Numbered from the stretch's first letter, positions 39,347 through 48,232 are shown. The stretch: DNA of 64,000 nt from Streptomyces griseus (GCF_001715295.1 NZ_MDKB01000002.1:1137522-1201521), one strand, 5' to 3'. Program-made: numbers and translations. The notes: generated from the sequence alone by a model not told the origin.

Positions 39347-40189
39347 ATGTCCCACACCGCTCACATACCCAGCCACCGGAAGCCCCGCCAGAGCGCCTCG
39401 AAGACGGCGCTGCGGGCAGGAGTTGCCGGTGGCGTCCTCAGCACCATCGCGGTCGCAGGCGCGGCCGGTCCGGCTCAGGCCGAGCCGGTGACCCAGACCA
39501 TCGAGATGCCCACCATCACGGCGGGGCTCTCCACCACCGTCGCCGCCTCCGCGCAGGCCACCCAGGCCGTCGCTCTCGACCTCGAGACGCAGGCCTACGA
39601 GGACGCCGCGGCGGCCGACGCCGCCAAGACCGCCAAGAAGGCCAAGGCCGAGGCGGTCCGCAAGGCAGAGGCCGAGAAGAAGGCCGAGGCCGCCGCCAAG
39701 GCCAAGGCCAAGGCGGAGGCCGCGGAGCGCGCCTCCCGCACCGCCGAGCGCACGACGCTCAGCGCCTCCTCGAAGTCGTCCGGCTCGTCGGGTTCCTCCG
39801 CGACCTCCGCGTCCTCCTACTCCTCGAACGCCACGGGCTCCGCCGCGTCCGTCGTCGCGTTCGCGCAGGCCCAGGTCGGCGACGCGTACGTCTCCGGCGG
39901 CACCGGCCCCAACTCGTGGGACTGCTCCGGGCTCGTCCAGGCCGCGTTCCGCACGGTCGGTGTCGACCTGCCGCGCGTCTCGCAGAGCCAGTCGACCGCC
40001 GGCACCCAGGTCTCGCTCAGCAACCTGCAGCCGGGTGACATCCTGTACTGGGGTGGCGCGGGCAGCGCGTACCACGTCGGGATCTACGTGGGTGGCGGTC
40101 AGTTCGTCGGCGCGCAGAACTCCTCCACCGGTGTGGTGCAGAAGTCCCTCGACTACGACCCGCCGTCGGGCGCGGTCCGCGTTCTCTGA
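39347..40189 (+). CDS. NlpC/P60-family secreted peptidoglycan hydrolase
   Basis: A 280-residue secreted protein. A basic N-terminus and hydrophobic stretch (LRAGVAGGVLSTIAVAGAAG) end at an AQA-type signal peptidase site near residue 45. A long Ala/Lys/Glu coiled-coil (about 85-135) and a Ser-rich linker (140-170) follow. The last 105 residues are the NlpC/P60 domain with catalytic Cys193 (SWDCSGLVQ) and His243 (AYHVGIYVGGG). It should cleave stem-peptide bonds in peptidoglycan. ATG 39347 gives the correct signal peptide. There is no obvious ribosome site, so translation may be inefficient or leaderless-like. A strong terminator follows. Confidence 0.92.
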   Translation: MSHTAHIPSHRKPRQSASKTALRAGVAGGVLSTIAVAGAAGPAQAEPVTQTIEMPTITAGLSTTVAASAQATQAVALDLETQAYEDAAAADAAKTAKKAKAEAVRKAEAEKKAEAAAKAKAKAEAAERASRTAERTTLSASSKSSGSSGSSATSASSYSSNATGSAASVVAFAQAQVGDAYVSGGTGPNSWDCSGLVQAAFRTVGVDLPRVSQSQSTAGTQVSLSNLQPGDILYWGGAGSAYHVGIYVGGGQFVGAQNSSTGVVQKSLDYDPPSGAVRVL

Positions 40190-40240
40190 TTCACAAGCAC
40201 CGGACGCGCACGCTCCGGAACGCCTGAGCACGACAGCGGG

Positions 40241-40266
40241 CCGTCACTCCCCCCTGGGAGTGACGG
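40241..40266. terminator. Bidirectional terminator between the NlpC/P60 and mannosyltransferase genes
   Basis: CCGTCACTCCC and GGGAGTGACGG pair perfectly over 11 bp with a CCCT loop, lying between convergent stops at 40189 and 40271. Confidence 0.8.
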
Positions 40267-40270
40267 TCCG

Positions 40271-41770
40271 TCAGCGTGCCGTGGCAGCGTTGCCGGGGGC
40301 GTTCTCCGCGCCCGTTTCCCCGGTGGCCGCGGGAAGCCGGTGCGGCTCCGGCGTCCGGGCCGCTCCCGCCGCCCGCTCCCGCCGCAGGAACAGCACGCCC
40401 GCCACGCAGGTCAGGGCCGCGAGCACGAAGCCGTACGGCGGGGTCGACCCCGAGGGCTGGGTCTCGTAGACGAGCGCCGCGGACAGGACGGCCACCACGT
40501 TCCTGACCCGTCCCTCGGACGCCGTGGCGGCGAGCACCACCGTGCCCCACAGCAGGTACCACGGCTGCACCATCGGCGAGAGGGCCACCAGCGCCAGCAG
40601 GGCCAGCCCCAGGGCGTGGACCGGTTCCGTACGCCCGGTCGCGGAGTGCCACGCCAGCCGGGCGATCAGCACCAGGGCCACGGCCAGTCCCAGGCTCTGC
40701 ACCACGGACCTGACCGGGTCCGGGTCCGTGCCGGCCAGGAGCCGCAGCAGGTGCCCGAGCCCCAGGCCGAGGTCGCTGCTGACCGACAGCGCCGTGTGGA
40801 TCCGGCCCGCGACCCCCTGGGTCCCCAGCCAGCCGAGACCGGTCCCGCCGAGCAGGCTCGTGCCCAGCGCGACCGCCACGGCGACCAGTCCGGGCGCCAG
40901 CAGCCCCTTCGCCACCCGGCGCACCACGGGACCGGCCGCGGCTTTGCCGACGACGACGCCGACGAACAGGAGCGCCACCGCCGCCGGGGACTTCACCGTC
41001 ATGGCGAGCCCGATCAGTGCGGAGCCGGTGATCCACCTCCCGCGCAGGGCGAGCACCACGCCCGCCAGCATCAGGCCGGCCATCAGCCCGTCGTTGTGGA
41101 TGCCGCCGACCACGTGCATGAGCAGCAGCGGGTTCAGGGCGCCCAGCCACAGGGCGGCGCTCTCACTGCGGCCGTGCTCCCGGGCGAGCCGCCGCAGGGA
41201 CCACACGACGAGGGCCAGGGCGCCCACCGCGATGATCCGCATGCTCAGCACGGCGGGGACGATCGTCCCGCCGGTCACCCACGCCACGCCCCGGGCGAGG
41301 ACGAGGAAGAAAGGCCCGTACGGCGCGGGCGTATCGGTCCAGTGCCCCCCGACGCTCGCCGCCGCGTCCCCGCCGGGTCCGGCCGGGTCCAGGACCGACG
41401 GCCCCACGCTGTACACGTCGTGGCCTTCCAGGACCATCGCCCCCTGGGCGATGTAGCTGTACACGTCCGCGCTGTAGAGCGGCGGCGCCAGCGCGAACGG
41501 GACCGCCCACCAGACCAGCGTGACGAGGCCGTGCCGGACGGAGGCCCCCGCCCGGCCGTACAGCCACCAGGCCACGACGAGGAGCGTCAGGCCGCCGTAC
41601 GCCAGGGCGTAGCCCGCGGCGTTCACCAGGGATCCGTGCGGTACCCACAGGCCCCACGGGTCATGGGCCGGCAGTGTGCCGACGGCCCAGCCGCCCACGG
41701 CTGCGGCCGCCGAACCCGCCGCGCCCAGCCGGCGGTATCCGTCGGCGTTCCATGCCCCCAGTGCCCGCAT
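40271..41770 (-). CDS. mptB: MptB-like polyprenol-phosphomannose-dependent mannosyltransferase
   Basis: A 499-residue GT-C type glycosyltransferase with about 12 transmembrane helices. The first loop holds the catalytic acidic motif in PPLYSADVYSYIAQG, typical of MptA/MptB alpha-1,6-mannosyltransferases. Other landmarks are HWTDTPAPYGPFFL, GGIHNDGLMAGLML and SPMVQPWYLLWG. In mycobacteria and corynebacteria these enzymes extend lipomannan cores from polyprenyl-phosphate-mannose. In Streptomyces the product may be a related lipoglycan or protein glycan. The C-terminal 35 residues are polar. ATG 41770 lacks a clear ribosome site. Confidence 0.8.
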   Translation of the reverse strand: MRALGAWNADGYRRLGAAGSAAAAVGGWAVGTLPAHDPWGLWVPHGSLVNAAGYALAYGGLTLLVVAWWLYGRAGASVRHGLVTLVWWAVPFALAPPLYSADVYSYIAQGAMVLEGHDVYSVGPSVLDPAGPGGDAAASVGGHWTDTPAPYGPFFLVLARGVAWVTGGTIVPAVLSMRIIAVGALALVVWSLRRLAREHGRSESAALWLGALNPLLLMHVVGGIHNDGLMAGLMLAGVVLALRGRWITGSALIGLAMTVKSPAAVALLFVGVVVGKAAAGPVVRRVAKGLLAPGLVAVAVALGTSLLGGTGLGWLGTQGVAGRIHTALSVSSDLGLGLGHLLRLLAGTDPDPVRSVVQSLGLAVALVLIARLAWHSATGRTEPVHALGLALLALVALSPMVQPWYLLWGTVVLAATASEGRVRNVVAVLSAALVYETQPSGSTPPYGFVLAALTCVAGVLFLRRERAAGAARTPEPHRLPAATGETGAENAPGNAATAR

Positions 41771-41836
41771 GGCCGCAACCTATCGCAGCGTGTGCGGGGT
41801 GCCGCCCGCGGGACCGCAGGCCGGCGTCCCGCGGGG

Positions 41837-43120
41837 TCAGGCCTTCGGGGCCACCTTGGAGAGTCCGTTGATGATGCGGTCCATGGCGTCGCCGCCCGTC
41901 GGGTCGGTGAGGTTGGCGAGCATCTTCAGCGTGAACTTCATCAGGACGGGGTGGGTAAGACCGCGCTGGGTCGCGATCTTCATGACCTTCGGGTTGCCGA
42001 TCATCTTCACGAAGGCGCGGCCCAGCGTGTAGTAGCCGCCGTAGGTGTCCTTGAGGATCTTCGGATAGTTGTGCAGGGCCAGTTCGCGCTGGGCGGGCGT
42101 CGCGCGGGCCTGGGCCTGGACGATGACGTCCGCGGCGAGCTGTCCGGACTCCATGGCGTACGCGATGCCCTCGCCGTTGAACGGGTTGACGAGGCCGCCC
42201 GCGTCACCGACGAGCAGCAGGCCCTTGGTGTAGTGCGGCTGGCGGTTGAAGGCCATCGGGAGGGCCGCGCCCCGGATCGGCGTGGTCATGTTCTCGGGGG
42301 TGTAACCCCAGTCCTCCGGCATGGACGCGCACCAGGCCTTGAGCACCTCGCGCCAGTCGAGCTCCTTGAAGGCGGACGAGGAGTTGAGGATGCCGAGGCC
42401 GACGTTGGACGTGCCGTCGCCCATGCCGAAGATCCAGCCGTAACCCGGCAGCAGGCGGTCCTCGGTGCCGCGGCGGTCCCACAGCTCCAGCCAGGACTCC
42501 AGGTAGTCGTCGTCGTGGCGGGGCGAGGTGAAGTACGTGCGGACGGCGACGCCCATCGGGCGGTCCTCACGGCGGTGCAGGCCCATGGCGAGGGAAAGCC
42601 GGGTGGAGTTGCCGTCCGCGGCGACGACGAGGGGGGCGTGGAAGGTGACCGGGGTCTTCTCCTCGCCGAGCTTGGCGTGGACGCCGGTGATGCGGCCGGT
42701 GCGGGGGTCCGTGATCGGGGCACCGACGTTGCAGCGCTCGTGGAGCCGGGCACCCGCCTTCTGCGCCTGCCGGGCCAGTTGCTCGTCGAAGTCGTCGCGC
42801 TTGCGGACCAGACCGTAGTCCGGGTACGAGGCGAGATCCGGCCAGTCCAGCTGGAGGCGGACACCGCCGCCGATGATGCGCAGACCCTTGTTGCGCAGCC
42901 AGCCGGCCTCTTCCGAGATGTCGATGCCCATGGCCGCGAGCTGCTTGGTCGCGCGCGGGGTGAGGCCGTCACCGCAGACCTTCTCCCGGGGGAAGGCCGT
43001 CTTCTCCAGAAGGAGGACGTCGAGTCCGGCCTTGGCGAGGTAGTACGCGGTCGTGGAGCCGGCTGGACCCGCTCCGACGACGATCACGTCCGCGCTGTGC
43101 TCGGAGAGGGGCTCGGTCAC
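41837..43120 (-). CDS. Geranylgeranyl reductase-family flavoprotein
   Basis: A 427-residue FAD enzyme. The dinucleotide site is VIVVGAGPAGSTTAYYLAK (about 12-30). A GD motif follows as LLLVGDAGGLVNPFNGEGIAYAME, and PREKVCGDGLTPRA is characteristic of geranylgeranyl reductases. Relatives saturate isoprenoid double bonds; the mycobacterial MenJ acts on the menaquinone side chain. Its position between nuo and menG/mqn genes supports a quinone role. Membrane association is likely through its C-terminal helices. It is divergent from a GNAT gene 96 bp away. Confidence 0.87.
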   Translation of the reverse strand: MTEPLSEHSADVIVVGAGPAGSTTAYYLAKAGLDVLLLEKTAFPREKVCGDGLTPRATKQLAAMGIDISEEAGWLRNKGLRIIGGGVRLQLDWPDLASYPDYGLVRKRDDFDEQLARQAQKAGARLHERCNVGAPITDPRTGRITGVHAKLGEEKTPVTFHAPLVVAADGNSTRLSLAMGLHRREDRPMGVAVRTYFTSPRHDDDYLESWLELWDRRGTEDRLLPGYGWIFGMGDGTSNVGLGILNSSSAFKELDWREVLKAWCASMPEDWGYTPENMTTPIRGAALPMAFNRQPHYTKGLLLVGDAGGLVNPFNGEGIAYAMESGQLAADVIVQAQARATPAQRELALHNYPKILKDTYGGYYTLGRAFVKMIGNPKVMKIATQRGLTHPVLMKFTLKMLANLTDPTGGDAMDRIINGLSKVAPKA

Positions 43121-43216
43121 GGTCGGATCTCCCGAAGACTCGAATTCGCGTGCCGCGCGGCACAGGTCACGTGCAGTCTATGGGTGCCTGCTGATCCGTC
43201 ACCGAAGGGCTCCCCG

Positions 43217-43735
43217 ATGTCGCTCGCGCCTCCCGCCGCCCCCTCCGTGCACCTGCGTGTCCCGACCGACGAGGACACCCTGGCCTGGCACCGCGTCTTC
43301 GGCCACCCGGAGGTGATGGAGTTCCACGGCGGCCGGCCGGCCGAGTACTCGGTGTACGAGGAGCTGACCGCCCGGCAGCGCCGGCACGACGCGGAACTGG
43401 GCTACTGCCTGTGGACGCTGACCGACGACGCCGGGCAGGTGCTCGGCTTCACCGGCGCCCAGCCCTGGCCGCACACGTCCTTCGGCCCGGTGGGCGCGAC
43501 CGAGATCGGCTGGCGGCTGGGCCGGGCCGCGTGGGGGCGCGGGTACGCCACCGCCGCCGCGCGGACCACCCTGGAGCGGGTGCGGGCCGCGGGCGTGACC
43601 GAGGTCGTGGCCATGATCGACGCGCGCAACGAGCGTTCCCTGGCGGTCGCACGGCGGCTCGGCATGCGGCCCGCGGAGACGTACACGACCCCGGTGACGC
43701 GGCAGGAGGCCCGCTGCTTCCGACTGGAGCTGTGA
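43217..43735 (+). CDS. GNAT-family N-acetyltransferase
   Basis: A 172-residue protein of the RimJ/RimL-like GNAT branch. The acetyl-CoA binding motif A is IGWRLGRAAWGRGYATAAA, and NERSLAVARRLGMRPAETY forms the C-terminal part. It transfers acetyl groups to an amine on a protein or small molecule that cannot be named from sequence. ATG 43217 starts directly before the first strand. The gene is divergent from the reductase and convergent with menG, separated from the latter by palindromic element 4. Confidence 0.87.
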   Translation: MSLAPPAAPSVHLRVPTDEDTLAWHRVFGHPEVMEFHGGRPAEYSVYEELTARQRRHDAELGYCLWTLTDDAGQVLGFTGAQPWPHTSFGPVGATEIGWRLGRAAWGRGYATAAARTTLERVRAAGVTEVVAMIDARNERSLAVARRLGMRPAETYTTPVTRQEARCFRLEL

Positions 43736-43770
43736 GGGCCGGCCCGCCGCACCACCGGACGGGCGGGCTC

Positions 43771-43891
43771 AGAGCCTGTCGGGTGACCTGGGGTCGGGAA
43801 GCGGACGCGGTCCGGTGCGTGCGATGCCAAGGCGCCGGAAGCGGGCGTGCCGGGCCTTGGCCGCTCGATCGGAGGTCACCCGGCAGGCTCT
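43771..43891. repeat. Palindromic intergenic element 4
   Basis: A 121-bp element with 19-bp terminal inverted repeats differing at one position (AGAGCCTGTCGGGTGACCT and AGGTCACCCGGCAGGCTCT). Internal GCCAAGGC/GCCTTGGC form a second stem. GGTGCGTGCGAT and GCGTGCCGG match elements 2 and 5. It fills the space between two convergent genes and may also serve as their terminator. Confidence 0.8.
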
Positions 43892-43923
43892 CAGGCGCAC
43901 ACGCCCCGCGGCATCACCGGGGC

Positions 43924-44616
43924 TCAGGCGCGCACGCCCCGGTGCAGTGCCACCACGCCTCCCGTGAGGTTGCGCCAGCCGACCTTCGACCAGCCGGCCT
44001 TCTGCAGCAGGCCCGCGAGACCGGCCTGGTCGGGCCAGGCGCGGATGGACTCGGCGAGGTAGACGTACGCGTCCGGGTTGCTGCACACCGTGCGGGCGAC
44101 CGGCGGCAGGGCCCGCATCAGGTACTCGGTGTACACCCGGCGGAAGGGCGCCCAGGTCGGCTGCGAGAACTCGCAGATCACCACCCGGCCGCCGGGCTTG
44201 GTCACCCGGTACAGCTCGCGCAGCGCCTGGTCGGTGTCCTGGATGTTGCGCAGTCCGAAGGAGATCGTGACGGCGTCGAAGGTCTCGTCCTTGAAGGGGA
44301 GCCTGGTGCCGTCGCCCGCGGTGAACGGCATCCACGGGTGGCGCTCCTTGCCGACCCGCAGCATGCCGAGCGAGAAGTCGCAGGGCACCACGTAGGCACC
44401 GGCGCGGGCGAACGGCTGGGAGGAGGTGGCGGTACCGGCGGCCAGGTCGAGGATCTTCTGCGCCGGCCGGGCGTCCACGGCCCGGGCGACCTCCTTGCGC
44501 CAGAGCCGGGCCTGCCCGAGGGAGATCACATCATTGGTGAGGTCGTAGTTCGCCGCGACATCGTCGAACATCGAGGCGACTTCGTGCGGCTGCTTTTCCA
44601 GGGATGCTCGGGTCAC
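43924..44616 (-). CDS. menG: Demethylmenaquinone methyltransferase
   Basis: A 230-residue SAM-dependent methyltransferase of the UbiE/MenG family. It has the N-terminal signature [23 protein letters not shown] motif [16 protein letters not shown] (about 55-69) and the family motif [19 protein letters not shown]. In menaquinone-only organisms it adds the ring methyl in the last or near-last step. GTG 44616 is the start. It lies near the reductase and mqn genes, consistent with a menaquinone cluster spread over several operons. Confidence 0.94.
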   Translation of the reverse strand: MTRASLEKQPHEVASMFDDVAANYDLTNDVISLGQARLWRKEVARAVDARPAQKILDLAAGTATSSQPFARAGAYVVPCDFSLGMLRVGKERHPWMPFTAGDGTRLPFKDETFDAVTISFGLRNIQDTDQALRELYRVTKPGGRVVICEFSQPTWAPFRRVYTEYLMRALPPVARTVCSNPDAYVYLAESIRAWPDQAGLAGLLQKAGWSKVGWRNLTGGVVALHRGVRA

Positions 44617-44860
44617 CCACCCATTGTGCCGGTCGCGCCCCGGCGGGGACCGGGCAGGACCGTGCGTGGCGCGCTTCCGCCGCCGTACCCGCCCGGACCG
44701 GACGGCCTCCCGCCATCGGGGCGCCGGGCCCGTGCGCCCCGGCGGTCATTTCCATCCGTTCGCATTCGCCTTCAACCTTTTCGGCCTCCTTCCTCTCTGT
44801 AAGGGGTGGGAGCAGGCACCGGCCGCACCCCCGGGCGGGCCGGACGCGGGAGGAGGGCGG

Positions 44861-45289
44861 ATGCGCGGCGGACGAGGAGGCGACGGTCACGGGCGGCGGC
44901 GGGAACGGATTCGAGGACGGGCGGTGTTCCCCGCACGCTGCACGGTCCGCGCGGCCCTCCCCTGCCGGAACACCGCGGCCGAGCGCCTGACCTGCGGTCC
45001 GGTGTCACCGGCGGACGGTACGGTCACCCGTGCGTACCGGCGGACGGCCGGCTTCCCGGCGCGCGGGGAGGTCTTCCTTCGTCCCTCCGCCAGGAGCAGC
45101 GACGTCTCCCCGCCCGTCTCGCCGCCGGGGCCTGCGCGGTCGGCGGCGACGCCGAGGCCCGCCGCGGAACCCGCTCCGCTCACGCTGCCCCAGCTGATCA
45201 GCGCGGTGGACGACACCCGGTTCCAGGAACCGCTGTCGTACGCCGACGCGCATCCCGTACGGAAGAGTGGAACGAACAGTGCCGACTGA
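44861..45289 (+). CDS. Small hypothetical protein, possibly co-translated with the DUF3152 gene
   Basis: I do not recognise this 142-residue ORF. In its favour: AGGAGGG lies just before ATG 44861, and codons from about 45000 on have strong G/C at the third position. The C-terminal segment LTLPQLISAVDDTRFQEPLS also looks like a folded helix. The first 45 residues are Arg/Gly-rich and less convincing. The stop overlaps the next gene by 23 bp, which would couple the two. No signal peptide or transmembrane segment. It may be real only in its C-terminal half (alternative GTG 45002). Confidence 0.4.
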   Translation: MRGGRGGDGHGRRRERIRGRAVFPARCTVRAALPCRNTAAERLTCGPVSPADGTVTRAYRRTAGFPARGEVFLRPSARSSDVSPPVSPPGPARSAATPRPAAEPAPLTLPQLISAVDDTRFQEPLSYADAHPVRKSGTNSAD

Positions 45290-46289
45290 ACAGCACCTCC
45301 CTGCCCGTGGGCCGCGACCCGCAGGCCAGGCACCGCGCCCGGGCAGGACGCCCGAGCCCGGCGGGGGGTGGGAGGACGGCCCGCGGCCCGCTCGGCCCCC
45401 GGGCCGTGCCGCCGGCCCGTACGGCCGTGCCCCACGGTCGGCCGGGCCGGGGGACGTCCCGGGTTCCCGCGCCTGGCGGGGCCGGGCACGGCGCAGACCT
45501 CGTGCCCGGCGCCGCGCGGTGCTCGCCGCGCTGGCGGTGGCGGCCGCAGTGACCGCCGCCGTACTCCTGGACCTGCTGCCGGGAAGCGGCGGGGCGGTCG
45601 CGGACGGAGTGCCGGCGCCCTCCCTCTCCGCCTCCCCGCACCGCACCTCCGCACCGGGCGCGGTCGCCGAGGACACTCCGCCCCCGTCCTCCTCGGCGTC
45701 CCCACGCGGCGCGGCGGCGGGGAAGCGCCTTCCCCGCTCGGGACCGGGCACCTTCACGGTCGCCCGCGCGGGGCTCTCTCCGGCCTCGGGCGGGAAGCAC
45801 TACCGGGTGGAGGTGGAGGACGGCCTGGACGTGGATCCCGACGAGGCCGCGGACCGGATAGCGGAGATCCTCGGCGACCCGCGGGGCTGGTCCCACGGCG
45901 GGGAGACGACCTTCCACCAGGTGGCCGACGCCTCCGCCGGACTGGTGATCAAGATCGCCACCCCGGACACCACGGACGCGCTCTGCGGAAAGTACGGACT
46001 GGACACCGGCGGCGAGGTCAACTGCCGCGTCGGCGAGAAGGTGGTGGTCAACCTGAAGCGCTGGGAGCTCGGTTCGCCGACCTTCGACGGTACGGCGGCC
46101 GAGTACCGCGCCCTGATCATCAATCACGAGGTCGGCCACTGGCTCGGGCACGGACACGAGACCTGCCCCGGTGCCGGCCGCCCGGCCCCCGCGATGATGC
46201 AGCAGATCAAGGGGCTCAAGGGGTGCAGGTCGAACGCATGGCCGTACGACGGGAACGGCCGCTATCTGAGCGGCCCGTCCGTACCGTAG
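45267..46289 (+). CDS. DUF3152 protein, membrane-anchored zincin-like
   Basis: A 340-residue protein. A long basic, Pro/Arg-rich cytoplasmic part (1-82) leads to one transmembrane helix (AVLAALAVAAAVTAAVLLDLL). A Ser/Pro/Ala-rich linker and then the extracellular DUF3152 domain (about 160-335) follow. The domain contains HEVGH (287-291) extended to NHEVGHWLGHGHETCP. That is an HExxHxxxH arrangement like metzincin-type zinc peptidases, and two cysteines (CPGAG, GCRS) could form a disulphide. Protease activity is predicted by motif only. GTG 45267 or 45279 are both possible starts. Confidence 0.82.
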   Translation: MERTVPTEQHLPARGPRPAGQAPRPGRTPEPGGGWEDGPRPARPPGRAAGPYGRAPRSAGPGDVPGSRAWRGRARRRPRARRRAVLAALAVAAAVTAAVLLDLLPGSGGAVADGVPAPSLSASPHRTSAPGAVAEDTPPPSSSASPRGAAAGKRLPRSGPGTFTVARAGLSPASGGKHYRVEVEDGLDVDPDEAADRIAEILGDPRGWSHGGETTFHQVADASAGLVIKIATPDTTDALCGKYGLDTGGEVNCRVGEKVVVNLKRWELGSPTFDGTAAEYRALIINHEVGHWLGHGHETCPGAGRPAPAMMQQIKGLKGCRSNAWPYDGNGRYLSGPSVP

Positions 46290-46377
46290 GAGGGGACGCA
46301 CCACGGGGGCCGCGCGCCGCACCTCCCCGGCGCGCGCCGCCCGCCTCACCGGCGCCGGTCGGAGCGGCCGGCCGTCC

Positions 46378-47025
46378 TCACCGCCGCCGGTGGACCAGCC
46401 GGCCGCCGAGCACCGTGGCGACGCAGGTCCCGGCGCCCGCCGCGACCAGCGCCGCCTCGTCGGGCACGTCGAAGACGGCGAGGTCGGCGCGGCCCCCGAC
46501 GGTGAGGGGGCCGTGCACGGAGCCCGCCAGGTCGCGGCCCTGGACGAACGGGTCCAGGTCCGGCTCGGCCGGGAGGCCTCCGGGAGCGGCGGCGACCGGC
46601 GTGAGGCCCGAGCGGAGCACGGCGGTGTGTACGGCAGGGTCGTCGAACGGGCCGGCGAGGTGTGTGGTGCCGTGGCGCAGCATCCGCTGCAGCCCCCGGC
46701 GCACGCTGCCGGCCCGGCGCGGCCCGTCCGGCCGCCCGCCCAGCCGCTCGAACTCCGCCGCGGTCAGGGGCTCCTCACCCAGCTCATGCGCCTCGCGCGG
46801 GTCGGGGTGGTAGCGACGGGTCAGCAGCTCGGGACCGTGCCACTGCCGCAGGCCTGGGGTGAGGACGCCGGGCCACCGCCGCACGCGGGCAGCGGGATGG
46901 GCCGCCACGACCGCTTCGTACGGTCCGAGGGCCACGACGCGGTCGCCGTCCACGGCGACGGCAGCCTCGGACATGGCCGCCGCGCCGACCGGCAGGACCA
47001 GGGGCGCCGCGTGAACGGTCAGCAC
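46378..47025 (-). CDS. Imidazolonepropionase-like (amidohydrolase-derived) protein without metal site
   Basis: A 215-residue protein resembling the outer beta-sandwich and part of the barrel of amidohydrolases such as imidazolonepropionase: VAVDGDRVVALGPYEAV at the start and GGRADLAVFDVPDEAALV near the end. It is about half normal length, and the expected HxH metal-binding motif after the PG turn is absent (PGVLTPGLRQWHGP). It is therefore unlikely to hydrolyse in the usual way. It starts 7 bp after mqnC and is probably co-transcribed with it. It may be a degenerate relative of deaminases linked to futalosine metabolism, or structural. Confidence 0.7.
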   Translation of the reverse strand: MLTVHAAPLVLPVGAAAMSEAAVAVDGDRVVALGPYEAVVAAHPAARVRRWPGVLTPGLRQWHGPELLTRRYHPDPREAHELGEEPLTAAEFERLGGRPDGPRRAGSVRRGLQRMLRHGTTHLAGPFDDPAVHTAVLRSGLTPVAAAPGGLPAEPDLDPFVQGRDLAGSVHGPLTVGGRADLAVFDVPDEAALVAAGAGTCVATVLGGRLVHRRR

Positions 47026-47032
47026 GAGAGGC

Positions 47033-48232
47033 TCAGTTGGCGCTCAGGAGCTTGAGCTCCGGGTGCGCGGTGCCGCCGGAGATCGCCGTGGACGAGATGT
47101 GCGAGACGACACGCTCGTCGACCGGGTCGTTCGCCGGGTCGTCGTGCACGACGAGGTGCTCGTACGTCGTGGCGCGCTGGGCAGGGACACGCCCCGCCTT
47201 GCGGATCAGTTCGATGATCTCGAGGCGGTTCGAGCGGTGTCTGGCACCGGCCGAGGAGACGACGTTCTCCTCCAGCATGATGGAGCCGAGGTCGTCCGCG
47301 CCGTAGTGCAGCGACAGCTGGCCGACCTCCTTGCCCGTGGTGAGCCAGGAGCCCTGGATGTGGGCCACGTTGTCGAGGAAGAGCCGGGCGATGGCGATCA
47401 TCCGCAGGTACTCGAAGAGCGTGGCCTGCGTCTGCCCCTTCAGCTTGTTGTTCTCCGGCTGGTAGGTGTACGGGATGAAGGCGCGGAAGCCGCCCGTGCG
47501 GTCCTGCACGTCGCGGATCATCCGCAGGTGCTCGATGCGCTCGGCGTTCGTCTCGCCGGTGCCCATCAGCATGGTGGAGGTGGACTCCACGCCGAGGCCG
47601 TGCGCGATCTCCATGATCTCCAGCCAGCGCTCACCGGACTCCTTGAGCGGGGCGATCGCGGTGCGCGGCCGGGCCGGCAGCAGTTCGGCACCGGCGCCCG
47701 CGAAGGAGTCGAGTCCGGCGGCGTGGATCCGCCGGATGGCCTCCTCCGCGGGGACGCCGGAGATCCGGGCCATGTGCTCGATCTCGGAGGCGCCCAGCGA
47801 GTGGATGACCAGCTGCGGGAACGCCTTCTTGATGGCGGAGAAGTGCTCCTCGTAGTACTCCACGCCGTAGTCCGGGTGGTGGCCGCCCTGGAACATGATC
47901 TGCGTACCGCCCAGTTCGACGGTCTCCGCGCAGCGGCGCAGGATGTCGTCGAGGTCGCGCGACCAGCCCCTGGCCGTGTCCTTGGGGGCGGCGTAGAACG
48001 CGCAGAACTTGCAGGCCGTGACACAGACGTTGGTGTAGTTGATGTTGCGCTCGATGATGTACGTCGCGATGTGCTCGGTGCCGGCGTAGCGGCGGCGGCG
48101 TACGGCGTCGGCGGCGGCGCCCAGGGCGTGCAGCGGTGCCGACCGGTACAGGTCGAGGGCCTCTTCCGGAGTGATCCGCCCGCCTTCGGCGGCTCGGTCG
48201 AGGATGGGCTGGAGGTCGGCCTTCTCGGTCAC
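47033..48232 (-). CDS. mqnC: Cyclic dehypoxanthine futalosine synthase
   Basis: A 399-residue radical SAM enzyme of the futalosine route to menaquinone, converting dehypoxanthine futalosine to its cyclic form. The [4Fe-4S] ligands are Cys70, Cys74 and Cys77 in NVCVTACKFCAFY. HHPDYGVEYYEEHF and the GLDSFAGAGAELL segment are typical of MqnC. The C-terminal IMLEENVVSSAGARHR is also conserved in the MqnC/MqnE group. It lies downstream of a Ser/Thr kinase on the same strand (72-bp gap) and upstream of the amidohydrolase-like gene. Confidence 0.95.
   Translation of the reverse strand: MTEKADLQPILDRAAEGGRITPEEALDLYRSAPLHALGAAADAVRRRRYAGTEHIATYIIERNINYTNVCVTACKFCAFYAAPKDTARGWSRDLDDILRRCAETVELGGTQIMFQGGHHPDYGVEYYEEHFSAIKKAFPQLVIHSLGASEIEHMARISGVPAEEAIRRIHAAGLDSFAGAGAELLPARPRTAIAPLKESGERWLEIMEIAHGLGVESTSTMLMGTGETNAERIEHLRMIRDVQDRTGGFRAFIPYTYQPENNKLKGQTQATLFEYLRMIAIARLFLDNVAHIQGSWLTTGKEVGQLSLHYGADDLGSIMLEENVVSSAGARHRSNRLEIIELIRKAGRVPAQRATTYEHLVVHDDPANDPVDERVVSHISSTAISGGTAHPELKLLSAN

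Noticed and set aside
40340-43735. 1131-codon open frame on the plus strand
   Set aside because: Only the last 172 codons (GNAT) are coding; the rest is antisense to mptB and the reductase.
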